Of a stretch of 64,000 bases of DNA, positions 1 through 7,274 are shown in pieces. The stretch spans positions 620,001-684,000 of the forward strand of contig NZ_JAPEMA010000002.1 in assembly GCF_026343185.1 (NCBI RefSeq), written 5' to 3'. Position 1 is the first letter of the stretch. Each line of letters starts with the position of its first letter. The notes under the pieces were generated by a model, which saw only the letters and a program-made list of their open reading frames with translations, had not been told where the DNA came from and did not search any database. Source of the stretch: Streptomyces sp. NBC_00091 (GTDB lineage Bacteria > Actinomycetota > Actinomycetes > Streptomycetales > Streptomycetaceae). The position numbers and the translations under genes are program-made.

Positions 1-12
1 GTTTCCTGTTCG

Positions 13-53
13 ACACGCCAGTGTATCGATACACGAGCGTATCGATACGCTGG
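13..53. promoter_or_regulatory. Nested double palindrome, likely TetR operator
   Basis: Two perfect 14-bp palindromes, GTGTATCGATACAC at 21-34 and GCGTATCGATACGC at 37-50, are separated by 2 bp. They sit inside a larger imperfect inverted repeat (CCAG at 18-21 against CTGG at 50-53, with flanking ACAC and GTGT). The site is about 80 bp upstream of a TetR-family gene. TetR repressors bind such palindromes, often as two dimers, so autoregulation and control of a divergent gene off the left edge are inferred. Confidence 0.7.
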
Positions 54-129
54 TGTCCCGATAAGCTCCGATGGCCTTACACTCGGAGCACGGACCAGCC
101 CCTGGAATCCGCGAGGAGAACCGCACCCC

Positions 130-750
130 ATGACGTCGACGCCGCAGGTCACCGCGCGGCGCTCCAAGATCACCCCGGAGCGCGAGCAGGAGTTCTACGA
201 CGTCGTCCTGGACCAGCTGCGCGAGCACGGGTACGAGGCCCTCACCATGGAGGGCGTGGCCGCCCGGGCCTGCTGCGGGAAGTCCACGCTCTACCGGCAG
301 TGGAAGACCAAGCCCCAGCTCGTCGCCGCCGCCCTGCGCGCGAGCCGCGCCAGCCGCGGTGAGCGGACCCTGGCGGGCGTGGACACCGGGACCCTGGCGG
401 GCGACCTGCGCGAGGCGGCCCGGATCGCGGCCGGCACCTCCGGTCGCGACACCCGGCTCACCCAGGCACTGGGCGTCGCCGTGCTCAGCGACGAGGCGCT
501 CCAGAGTGCGCTGCGCGAGGCACTGGTGGAGCCCGAGCTGGCGGCCTTCGACGCGATCGTGGAGCGGGCCGTGGCGCGGGGCGAGATCGCCGCGCACCAC
601 CCGGCCGTGGAGTTCCTGCCGGCGCAGCTGATGGGCGTCCTGCGGATCCGGCTGGTGCTGGAGGGGCGGTACGCGGACGCCGACTACCTGGTCAGGTTCG
701 TCGACGCGGCGCTGCTGCCCGCGCTGGGCATCGCCCCGCAGGACCCCTGA
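130..750 (+). CDS. TetR/AcrR family transcriptional regulator
   Basis: This is a 206-residue one-component repressor. The N-terminal helix-turn-helix spans about residues 15-65 and includes the typical stretch EGVAARACCGKSTLYRQW followed by K-K. The C-terminal half is a helical ligand and dimer domain of the TetR_C type. The ATG start lies about 12 nt after GAGGAG. The doublet palindrome upstream is the probable operator. The ligand is unknown. Family members usually control an adjacent efflux pump or oxidoreductase, which would lie outside the window on the left. The family call is firm; the target is inferred. Confidence 0.9.
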   Translation: MTSTPQVTARRSKITPEREQEFYDVVLDQLREHGYEALTMEGVAARACCGKSTLYRQWKTKPQLVAAALRASRASRGERTLAGVDTGTLAGDLREAARIAAGTSGRDTRLTQALGVAVLSDEALQSALREALVEPELAAFDAIVERAVARGEIAAHHPAVEFLPAQLMGVLRIRLVLEGRYADADYLVRFVDAALLPALGIAPQDP

Positions 751-836
751 CCCCCTGAACCGGTGGGCCGCCGTTCACGATGACCGGACGGCGACCTGCT
801 CGCGCTGCCTCGTGGGGACGGCGGCAGCGCGCCACC

Positions 837-887
837 CGGACGGGGCGGCGGCCACTTTTTTGAGCAGAGTGACCGCCGCCCCGTCCG
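837..887. terminator. Bidirectional terminator hairpin
   Basis: A perfect 15-bp inverted repeat, CGGACGGGGCGGCGG at 837-851 and CCGCCGCCCCGTCCG at 873-887, has a 21-nt loop. It lies between the convergent tetR (+) and terD-like (-) genes and would end transcription from both sides. There is no clear U tract, which is common in Streptomyces. Confidence 0.7.
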
Positions 888-908
888 TACGGATCCCCGC
901 GCGCGGGA

Positions 909-1454
909 TCAGCCGTGCGGGGCGCCCATGACCCGGGCGAACTCCTGCGGGTCCGTCTCGAAGCCGCGCATCCGCGCGTCCAGCGTCCAGCCGCCCGAGG
1001 CGTCGCGGAGGAACTCGGCGACGGTGGCCGCCGAGGCCCCGGCGAGCTCCGCGAAGTCGGTGGTGGCGAGGTCGGTCCAGCCCTCGCGGATCCGCAGCCC
1101 GGTCCCGGCGACGGCGGCGAAGGTCTTGCGGCCGGGCTCCCCCGCCGGCCCCGGGTCCTGGATGACCACGCCGACCACGACACGGCCCAGCTCGGGCGCC
1201 AGCCGGTCCAGTTCGAGGGTCATCACCTCGTCGAAGCCGAACCCCTGCCCGGTGCGGCTGTCCCGGCCCAGGGCGATCGTGCCGTCGGGGGCGCGGCTGC
1301 CGAAGTGGACGAGGTAGACGGGCTCCCCGTACGGGTCGGAGGCGCCGTACACGGCGGCGACGATGTCCAGGTCGTTCGCGGGGGTGCCCGCGGGGCTGGG
1401 GTCCCAGCGCAGCGCTATCTCCACCTTGGCCAGGCTCTTGCGTACTCCGCTCAC
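909..1454 (-). CDS. TerD-domain protein
   Basis: This 181-residue protein has the TerD/CABP fold. Visible family features are an N-terminal strand KVEIALRWDPS, a segment with Asp and Glu likely to bind calcium (GRDSRTGQGFGFDE), and a late WTLDARMRGF-type strand. The GTG start at 1454 is preceded by a strong GGAGGGGGAG ribosome site, so the longer frame reaching 1544 is not used. TerD proteins are linked to tellurite and other envelope stress, and many Streptomyces carry several paralogues. No other ter genes are adjacent, so it is an orphan copy whose substrate cannot be stated. Confidence 0.85.
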   Translation of the reverse strand: MSGVRKSLAKVEIALRWDPSPAGTPANDLDIVAAVYGASDPYGEPVYLVHFGSRAPDGTIALGRDSRTGQGFGFDEVMTLELDRLAPELGRVVVGVVIQDPGPAGEPGRKTFAAVAGTGLRIREGWTDLATTDFAELAGASAATVAEFLRDASGGWTLDARMRGFETDPQEFARVMGAPHG

Positions 1455-1616
1455 CGAACTCCCCCTCCGCTTGGCCCGTTCGGCCGTGATGCCCGGCCGC
1501 CATGCTGTCACGTGCGCGTGACCACCGGGCGAACCACCGTACACAACCAGCCAGTTCCGCTTGCCCGTCAGGCCGCCGGGCCTCAGGCTGTCGGGGGCTT
1601 CAGGCCGTCGCGGGCC

Positions 1617-2825
1617 TCAGGGCGTCGGGCCGATGCGTACGGTCTCCACCCACGCCGGAGGCTGCGGCGCGTCCGCCCCGATCAGCGCGGCGATCACCCG
1701 GCAGGACGGGGACCGCTCCGGCCACGGGGTGTACCCGTCGGTCAGGACGACGACCACGCCCGGCCGGTCGGGCACGGCCAGCGCGGCCGCGATGCCCACG
1801 CGCATGTCGGTGCCGCCGCCCCCGGCCAGGGTCACCTGCCCGGCGGCGGTCACCCGGGTCACGGCGTGCACGTCGGCGTCGCAGGCCAGGACCGCGACCC
1901 GGTTGCCCCCTACGCCCACCTCGCGCAGCACTCCGGTGACCTCGGCGAGGGCCGCGGCGAGTTCCGCGTCGCCCATGGAACCCGAGGTGTCGATCACGAT
2001 CGCGACCCGGGGCAGCGGCCGGCGAAGGCTGGGCAGCACCACGCGGCCGCCCAGCGCGGGGGTGCGGCGCGAGGGCCGCCGGTACGTGTAGTCCACCGCG
2101 CCCGCGGCCCAGGCGGCGGCCTCCCGTACCGCCCCCGACAGTGCGCGGCGCCAGTCGACGACGGGCTCCAGCACCTGCGCCGCCCAGCGCTCCCACCCGC
2201 CGGGGAGGCTGCCCCGGCCCCGGCCGCGCTGGTGGGCGCGCATGGCCTGGGCGCTCGTCCGGCGCAGGGCCTGCGCCTCCACGGGGCCGATCCGGGCGGG
2301 GCCGTCGCCGTCGCCGGGCTCCCAGGGCGCCCGGACCCCGTGCGCGCCCGAACCGCAGTCCACGCCGTGCGGGGGCGTGGGCGGGATGGCGGACAGGTAG
2401 CCCTCGAACAGCCCGCCCGCGGCGAGGCCGAACAGGCCCGGTTCCATGCGGCCCGCCGGCAGCTCCAGCCCGTCGGCGAGGAGGTCGTCGTTGATCTCGC
2501 AGTCCTGGGCGATGTTGATCCGGACCGGATCGCGCTGGTCGGCGGCCGGAAGCCGGTCGGCGCGGCCGTGGTGGTCGCGCAGCAGGTGGGCCACCTCGTG
2601 GATCCACACGCCGGCCAGCTCGGGGACGGGGGTGCGCTCCACGAACCCGGGCGAGACGTAGCAGCGCCAGTGCCGGTCGACGCCCATGGTCCGCACCCCC
2701 GCCGGGCCCGGCGAGGGGACGACCGTCAGCGCGTACAGGGCCGAGGCCAGGTAGGGCCGGGCCTCGGCCGCCGCGTAGCGGGCGGCGAGCAGCTTGGCCC
2801 GGTCGAGCGGGAGGTCTTCCGGCAC
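1617..2825 (-). CDS. VWA-like protein with metallopeptidase motif (DUF2201 type)
   Basis: This 402-residue protein is the last gene of a four-gene operon. The N-terminal region holds a zinc-type HEVAH motif at residues 76-80 (context WIHEVAHLLRDHH) and a conserved downstream segment NIAQDCEINDD. The C-terminal region from about 272 is a von Willebrand A domain with MIDAS residues DTSGSMG (279-285), a GGGTDMR loop and LTDGYTPW. VWA proteins of this kind work with MoxR AAA+ ATPases to remodel target complexes, and one is encoded immediately upstream (13-bp gap). Whether the HExxH site is an active protease is not known. Family and pairing are firm; the target is unknown. Confidence 0.85.
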   Translation of the reverse strand: MPEDLPLDRAKLLAARYAAAEARPYLASALYALTVVPSPGPAGVRTMGVDRHWRCYVSPGFVERTPVPELAGVWIHEVAHLLRDHHGRADRLPAADQRDPVRINIAQDCEINDDLLADGLELPAGRMEPGLFGLAAGGLFEGYLSAIPPTPPHGVDCGSGAHGVRAPWEPGDGDGPARIGPVEAQALRRTSAQAMRAHQRGRGRGSLPGGWERWAAQVLEPVVDWRRALSGAVREAAAWAAGAVDYTYRRPSRRTPALGGRVVLPSLRRPLPRVAIVIDTSGSMGDAELAAALAEVTGVLREVGVGGNRVAVLACDADVHAVTRVTAAGQVTLAGGGGTDMRVGIAAALAVPDRPGVVVVLTDGYTPWPERSPSCRVIAALIGADAPQPPAWVETVRIGPTP

Positions 2826-2838
2826 GGCGCCCGCCCCG

Positions 2839-4044
2839 TCAGCGGGCGCCGGGCAGGGCCCCGGCCAGCTGGAGCAGTTCCACGAAGGCGTCGATCCCGG
2901 CGGGCACCGGCCAGGACGGGTCCCGCATCGCGGCGAGGTCGGCGGCGGCCCGCGCGGCCACGTCGGGCACGCCCGCGTCGACGGCCTTGGCGAGCACCGT
3001 CCAGCCGGCCTCCCAGCGGGGGCGGGTGAGTTCGCTCTGCACGGCGGCCACGACCGCGATGAGGAAGGCCAGCTGGCGGTCGCCTCGCTCGGGCAGGGCG
3101 AAGGCCTCCGGGTCGGCCAGCACCCGCTCCGGGTCGGGCAGGTCGAGGTTCTCCAGGTAGGTCAGCAGTTCCAGGCCCGCGCCGTCCCCGACGGCTCCGG
3201 TGAGCGCGGCGGACAGCGCCTCCCGGCCCGCGCCGGCCGCGTACCCGGTGGCCAGCAGGCGCAGGGCCATCTCCCAGGTGCGCGGGGAGGGCCAGGCCCG
3301 GCCGCGGGCGTCGGCGTCGTTCGGCATGTGGTGGACCAGGCCGGGGCGGGCGGTGAGGAAGCCGGACACCGCTCCCCGGGCGCGGGCCGCCGCCCCGGCG
3401 GCCCGGGCGGGGTCGACCACGGGCAGGGCCGTCTCGGGCCAGATTCCGGCCATGCCGCGTGCGACGGTGCGCGGGTCGTGCGTCCAGTCCAGGTGGACGA
3501 ACCGGTTGGCGAGCGGCGCGCTGAGGTGCCAGCCGTCGGCCGCGCTGGCGGGCGGGTTGGCCGCCGCGACGATCCGTACGGAGGCGGGCAGTTCCAGGCT
3601 GCCGACCCGGCGTTCGAGGACCACGCGCAGCAGGGCGGCCTGCACGGCGGGCGGGGCGGAGGACAGCTCGTCGAAGAACAGCAGTCCGTGTCCGGTGCGG
3701 GCCAGGCGTACCGCCCAGTCCGGCGGGGCCATCGGGACGCCGGTGGTGGCCGGGTCGTCGCCGACGATGGGCAGCCCGGCGAAGTCCGAGGGCTCGTGGA
3801 CGCTGGCGACGACGGTCTCCAGTCCCACTCCGAGGCAGGCCGCGAGCCGCTCCATGCCGGCGGACTTGCCGATCCCGGGCTCACCCCACAGCAGTACGGG
3901 CTGATTGGCCGTCACTGCCAGGGCGAGGGCCTCCAGTTGGTGGTTGGCGGCGGGCTCGGTGCGGGTGAGGTCCAGCCGGGCGCCCAGGGCGTCGGCGGCG
4001 GCCAGGGCGGACATAGGGGCGGGACGCTGTCGTGCGGTGGTCAC
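2839..4044 (-). CDS. MoxR-type AAA+ ATPase
   Basis: This 401-residue ATPase has Walker A GEPGIGKS at residues 54-61 and Walker B LLFFDEL at 121-127. Sensor-1 asparagine follows in VAAANPP, and an arginine-rich NRF segment is typical of MoxR proteins. The GTG start overlaps the stop of the upstream ankyrin gene by 4 bp (GTGA), so the two are translationally coupled. The VWA/metallopeptidase gene follows after 13 bp. MoxR ATPases usually act as chaperones that load metals or remodel complexes through a VWA partner. Here the probable clients are the co-encoded ankyrin and LRR proteins, which is inference. Confidence 0.9.
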   Translation of the reverse strand: MTTARQRPAPMSALAAADALGARLDLTRTEPAANHQLEALALAVTANQPVLLWGEPGIGKSAGMERLAACLGVGLETVVASVHEPSDFAGLPIVGDDPATTGVPMAPPDWAVRLARTGHGLLFFDELSSAPPAVQAALLRVVLERRVGSLELPASVRIVAAANPPASAADGWHLSAPLANRFVHLDWTHDPRTVARGMAGIWPETALPVVDPARAAGAAARARGAVSGFLTARPGLVHHMPNDADARGRAWPSPRTWEMALRLLATGYAAGAGREALSAALTGAVGDGAGLELLTYLENLDLPDPERVLADPEAFALPERGDRQLAFLIAVVAAVQSELTRPRWEAGWTVLAKAVDAGVPDVAARAAADLAAMRDPSWPVPAGIDAFVELLQLAGALPGAR

Positions 4045-5891
4045 TCGTGCGCTCCCCCGTCGTCGCCGACGGCCGCGTCACCGACGGCCGCGTCACCGAC
4101 GGCCGCGTAGCCGTCGTCGTCGTAGTCCTCGTCGTCGTCGCCCCACTCCTCGCGCTCGTCCATGAAGTCCTCGTAGGACTCGGATCCGATGCCGGGGTGC
4201 CTCTCCTCCACCAGCTCGCGCAGGAAGGCCAGGTCGTCGCGCTTGTAGCGGCGGATCACCTGGGCCAGCGACAGGTCCATGTCGTCGATCCCGTCGGTGC
4301 GGGCGCCGGCCGCGAGGAGGGCCCGGACCAGGGCGGCGGTTCCGCCGTTCTGGACGGCGCTCTGCAGCGGGGTGCGCCGGGACTGGTCCTCGTCCTCCAG
4401 GCCGAGTCCGGCCGCGAGCAGCCTGGGCAGCAGTTCCTCGTGGGGCAGGAAGGGCAGCAGGTGCAGCAGGCCCTGGCCCCGGGCGTCCCGGACACGGGGA
4501 TCGAGGCCCGCGTCGAGGAGCGCGAGCACCCCGGGGGCGTCGCCGTGCAGCGCGCGCTGGAACAGCTCGCGCCGCTCGCCTCGCAGGGCGCGCGGGAGCC
4601 GGCCCTGCCCCGAGGTCCAGGCGTCGCGCGCGGCGAAGCAGCCGGCGACGGCTCCGCCGAAGGCCCGCATGGCGCGCTCGCGCTGCTGCTCCCCGGCGCT
4701 GTGCGGCATCTCGAGTACGCCGTCCCGTGAACGCACCTCGTGCCACTCGCCGAGGCAGCGCACCCGCACGGGCCGCGGCGCGGCGGGGCCGGGCGGCCCC
4801 ACCGCGGGGCCCGCCCCGGGGAAGAGGGCGGCGGACACGAGCGGGTGCAGTTCGCGCGGGGTGATCCGGCCGGTGCGTACGAGGTACGGGTCGGGCAGCG
4901 GCTGCCAGGCGTAGAGGGGCACCCGGGTCACGGTGTTCAGATCGTCCCGGACCGCGAGGCGCGCGCGCAGTGCGCCGGCCGTGCCAGAGCCGCCGGGCTC
5001 CAGCAGCAGGCCGCCGCGCCAGTCGGGGGAGAAGCAGTACCGGTCGCCGGCGCCCGCCGCGGTGAGGAGCCGGATCGTGTCGACCAGCCGGGCCAGGTCC
5101 ATCGGGAAGGCGCTCAGCACCGCCCGGGGGTCCTGCCCCCGGTAGGCGCCCCACCGGTCTTCGGGGGGCGTCAGGTCCAGTTCGATCCCGGCCGCGGCGA
5201 AGGCCTCCACGACGTCGCCGCGCTGCTGGAGCACGGCGGCCCACTCGGCGCGTCCCGCCGGGTCGCCTGCTCCGGGATCGGCGGAGGGCAGCTCGCCGGC
5301 CGCCAGCGGGGTGCCGTCGGCGCGGAAGAAGGGGAGCCGGTCGGCGGGGCCGGCGCAGGAGCGCAGTGCGGCGGTGTGCCGGGAGTCCCAGAACCAGCGG
5401 GCGGCGGTCCAGTCCTCGGTGGTCCAGCCGGCGTAGGCGTGGCGCCGCTTGGCCGGGTCGACGGGCGCGCAGTGCAGCCGCAGCCGCTGCGGGCCGTCCA
5501 CCATGGCGCGGGTGGTGAGGTAGAGGGCGGGGACGTCACCGCCCCGGCCGGGGCCGTAGTGGGCCAGCAGGACGCGCCGGTTCGGGGCGAGGGTCGTACG
5601 GCCGCCCAGGACCCGGGGCAGGTGCCAGCGCAGCAGGTCGGGCACCAGGTGGCGCAGGTCGTCCTCGGCCGCCCCGGCGACGGCGGGACCGTACCGGGAG
5701 GCGAGCGCGGGCAGGTCGAAGGCCACCTCGACGGCGGCCGCCGCGCAGGCGGCCCGCCAGTCCCCGGCCAGGCGGTGCGCCGTGGCCCGCTCGATCATCC
5801 AGCCGGGTACGGCGTAGCGGCGGACGCGCCGCCAGGACGCCGCGTCCTCGGGCAGGAGGGCGCCGGGCGGCAGCTCGGTGGGCGCGCTCAC
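4041..5891 (-). CDS. Ankyrin-repeat protein in LRR/MoxR/VWA operon
   Basis: The protein has 616 residues from a GTG at 5891, overlapping the LRR gene stop by 4 bp; the frame upstream of 5891 is antisense noise against other features. The first roughly 400 residues match no family I can name. Around residues 465-560 are two to three ankyrin-type repeats (segments RALHGDAPGVLALLDAGLDP and RTPLQSAVQNGG, the latter followed by TAALVRALLAAGA). The tail is strongly acidic and ends in three tandem AAVGD units encoded by a 15-bp DNA repeat. Ankyrin repeats are protein-binding scaffolds. Its position between an LRR protein and a MoxR ATPase suggests an adaptor or client, which is inference. Confidence 0.8.
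   Translation of the reverse strand: MSAPTELPPGALLPEDAASWRRVRRYAVPGWMIERATAHRLAGDWRAACAAAAVEVAFDLPALASRYGPAVAGAAEDDLRHLVPDLLRWHLPRVLGGRTTLAPNRRVLLAHYGPGRGGDVPALYLTTRAMVDGPQRLRLHCAPVDPAKRRHAYAGWTTEDWTAARWFWDSRHTAALRSCAGPADRLPFFRADGTPLAAGELPSADPGAGDPAGRAEWAAVLQQRGDVVEAFAAAGIELDLTPPEDRWGAYRGQDPRAVLSAFPMDLARLVDTIRLLTAAGAGDRYCFSPDWRGGLLLEPGGSGTAGALRARLAVRDDLNTVTRVPLYAWQPLPDPYLVRTGRITPRELHPLVSAALFPGAGPAVGPPGPAAPRPVRVRCLGEWHEVRSRDGVLEMPHSAGEQQRERAMRAFGGAVAGCFAARDAWTSGQGRLPRALRGERRELFQRALHGDAPGVLALLDAGLDPRVRDARGQGLLHLLPFLPHEELLPRLLAAGLGLEDEDQSRRTPLQSAVQNGGTAALVRALLAAGARTDGIDDMDLSLAQVIRRYKRDDLAFLRELVEERHPGIGSESYEDFMDEREEWGDDDEDYDDDGYAAVGDAAVGDAAVGDDGGAHE
4066..4110. repeat. 15-bp tandem repeat, three copies
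   Basis: Three consecutive copies of CCGACGGCCGCGTCA occur, the last ending in AG instead of CA. They encode the C-terminal (AAVGD)3 of the ankyrin protein. Copy number could vary between strains by slippage. Confidence 0.85.
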
Positions 5892-7045
5892 CGGTACACG
5901 CTCCCGATGGCCCGCAGGTCCGGGTGGGAGGCCCGGGCGGGGCGCAGCCGTTCGGCGAAGGAACGCTTGAGGCGGCGGGGCGTGCCGGGGCCGAGCCCGA
6001 CGTGTTCCAGCGGGGCGCCCTCGGGCAGGGCGGCCAGCAGGCTCTTGGCGCCGCGCCCGGTGATGCCGGTGTGGCGCAGCTCCAGGCGGCGCAGCGGGCT
6101 GCCGGGCAGGGCGGCGGCCAGGGCGTACGCGCCTTCGTCGCCGGTGTCGTTGCCGCTGGAGCCGAGGCTCCGCTCGGACATGGCCCGCCCGAGGTCGAGG
6201 GCCTCGATGCCGCCGAGGGCGTCGGCCAGCGCGCGGGCTCCGGGTACGCCGATGCCGTTGCCGCCGAGGCCGAGGCGGACGGGGCGCTGCGGGCCGGCGT
6301 CCGCAGCGGCGGCGGCGAGGATCGCGGCGCCCTCGTCGCCGAGGTGGTTGGCCGGCACGTACAGCTCGCGGACCCCGGCTTCGCGGATGAGGGCGGCGAG
6401 CAGCGGGGCGGCCCCGGCGGTGAGGCCGTTGCCGCCGAGGAAGATCCGCTCCAGTGGTGCCTCGCGGGTGCGCAGGGCGTCCAGGAGGAGGCGTACGCCC
6501 TCGACGCCGATGCCGGTGTTGACGAGGTCGAGGGTGCGCAGCGCGGTGTTGCGGCGCAGCAGTGCGGCGACGGTGCGGGCGCCGTCCTCGAAGAGCGGGT
6601 TCCGCTTGAGCCAGAGGGCGCGGACGGTGGTGTCCTCGGCGAGGGCCGCGGCGAGGGCGAGGGTTCCGTCGGGGCCGATCCGGTTGCAGCCGAGGTAGAG
6701 GGTGTGCACCGGGTGGCTGCCGTGGGCGCCGGCGAGGGCCGCCGCCAGGGTGCGGGCGCCCTCGTCGGTCAGGGAGTTGGTGCCGAGGAGGAGGTGCGCG
6801 GCGTGCGGGGAGGTGAGGGCCACGGGCAGCAGGCGGGCCGCGCCGGCCGGGCCGAGGCCCTGCTTGCACAGGTCGACGCGGCCGTCGGTGCGCAGGGTGC
6901 CGAGCGGGAAGGTCTCGTCGGCCTCGACGGGCCGGTCCGACGCGAGGCGGGCGAGCAGCGGGTCGAGGCCCGCCGGGTCGGCGAGCGGCAGGTCCGGGTG
7001 CTCGATTGCGGGGCACCGTACGGGCGTCGGCCGTGTCATCAGCAT
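5888..7045 (-). CDS. Leucine-rich repeat (RNI-like) protein
   Basis: A 385-residue protein, first gene of the LRR-ANK-MoxR-VWA operon. From about residue 60 onward it consists of ribonuclease-inhibitor-like leucine-rich repeats of about 28-30 residues with the pattern L-x-L-x-x-N-x-I/L-G-x-x-G-A-x-x-L-A-x-A-L. Clear units are at LLLGTNSLTDEGA, LYLGCNRIGPDG, IFLGGNGLTAGA and LGLGGNGIGVPGA. There is no signal peptide, so it is cytoplasmic. Two ATGs two codons apart are possible: 7045 with GAAGGA 9 nt upstream, or 7039 with GGTGGA 6 nt upstream. A tRNA-like RNA ends 62 nt upstream. LRR proteins bind proteins or RNA surfaces; the ligand is unknown. Confidence 0.85.
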   Translation of the reverse strand: MLMTRPTPVRCPAIEHPDLPLADPAGLDPLLARLASDRPVEADETFPLGTLRTDGRVDLCKQGLGPAGAARLLPVALTSPHAAHLLLGTNSLTDEGARTLAAALAGAHGSHPVHTLYLGCNRIGPDGTLALAAALAEDTTVRALWLKRNPLFEDGARTVAALLRRNTALRTLDLVNTGIGVEGVRLLLDALRTREAPLERIFLGGNGLTAGAAPLLAALIREAGVRELYVPANHLGDEGAAILAAAAADAGPQRPVRLGLGGNGIGVPGARALADALGGIEALDLGRAMSERSLGSSGNDTGDEGAYALAAALPGSPLRRLELRHTGITGRGAKSLLAALPEGAPLEHVGLGPGTPRRLKRSFAERLRPARASHPDLRAIGSVYR

Positions 7046-7106
7046 TCCACCGGTTCCTTCGCCGGCGCCCGGCGACCCTGCGACTTCCGTCGTGACGTGA
7101 AGAAGA

Positions 7107-7184
7107 GACAAGACCGGTCGGATTCGAACCGACGTCCTCCAGCTCGATGCTTGGGCGCGACGACCTCTGCGCTACGGCCTTGTC
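7107..7184 (-). ncRNA. tRNA-like RNA with extended acceptor helix
   Basis: Read on the minus strand, this 78-nt segment has a D-arm-like hairpin (GCGC with GCGC, loop containing GG) and a perfect T arm, GTCGG-TTCGAAT-CCGAC. Its acceptor helix GACAAGGCCG / CGGTCTTGTC pairs over 10 bp with one G-U, not the usual 7. The anticodon arm is abnormal. Only 21 nt lie between D stem and T stem, and the best fold gives a 5-bp stem with a bulged A and a 5-nt loop AUCGA. No CCA is encoded. It is therefore a tRNA mimic or decayed tRNA rather than a working tRNA. It lies 62-68 nt upstream of the LRR operon in the same direction. Confidence 0.7.
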
Positions 7185-7208
7185 GCGGTGATCATAGCGC
7201 CCCGGGGA

Positions 7209-7242
7209 CCCGGAATCGATCACCAGTTTGATCGACTCCGGG
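7209..7242 (-). terminator. Hairpin between gene 7275-8375 and the tRNA-like RNA
   Basis: CCCGGAATCGATCA at 7209-7222 pairs with TGATCGACTCCGGG at 7229-7242: 13 pairs, one A/C mismatch and a 6-nt loop. It starts 33 nt downstream of the minus-strand stop at 7275, so it probably ends that transcript and separates it from the tRNA-like RNA. There is no U run, and an operator role for the RNA or operon promoter is an alternative. Confidence 0.6.
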
Positions 7243-7274
7243 TGAGGCCGGCCCGGTCCGTCACCGGCTTCCGG

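Noticed and set aside
915..3029. A 704-codon plus-strand open frame over the terD-like and VWA genes
   Set aside because: It is antisense to real genes with good starts, and its composition is Gly/Arg/Pro-rich with no recognisable domain. This is usual noise in high-GC DNA.
4740..6698. A 652-codon plus-strand frame across the ankyrin and LRR genes
   Set aside because: It is antisense to genes with clear repeats and has low-complexity composition.
7107..7184. Annotation as an ordinary tRNA
   Set aside because: The acceptor pairs over 10 bp, and the anticodon arm cannot form a 5-bp stem with a 7-nt loop, so no anticodon can be assigned.
5892..7223. Upstream extension of the ankyrin gene to 7223
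   Set aside because: The extension overlaps the LRR gene in another frame, has Arg/Pro-rich noise composition and runs through the tRNA-like RNA. The GTG at 5891, coupled to the LRR stop, is the natural start.
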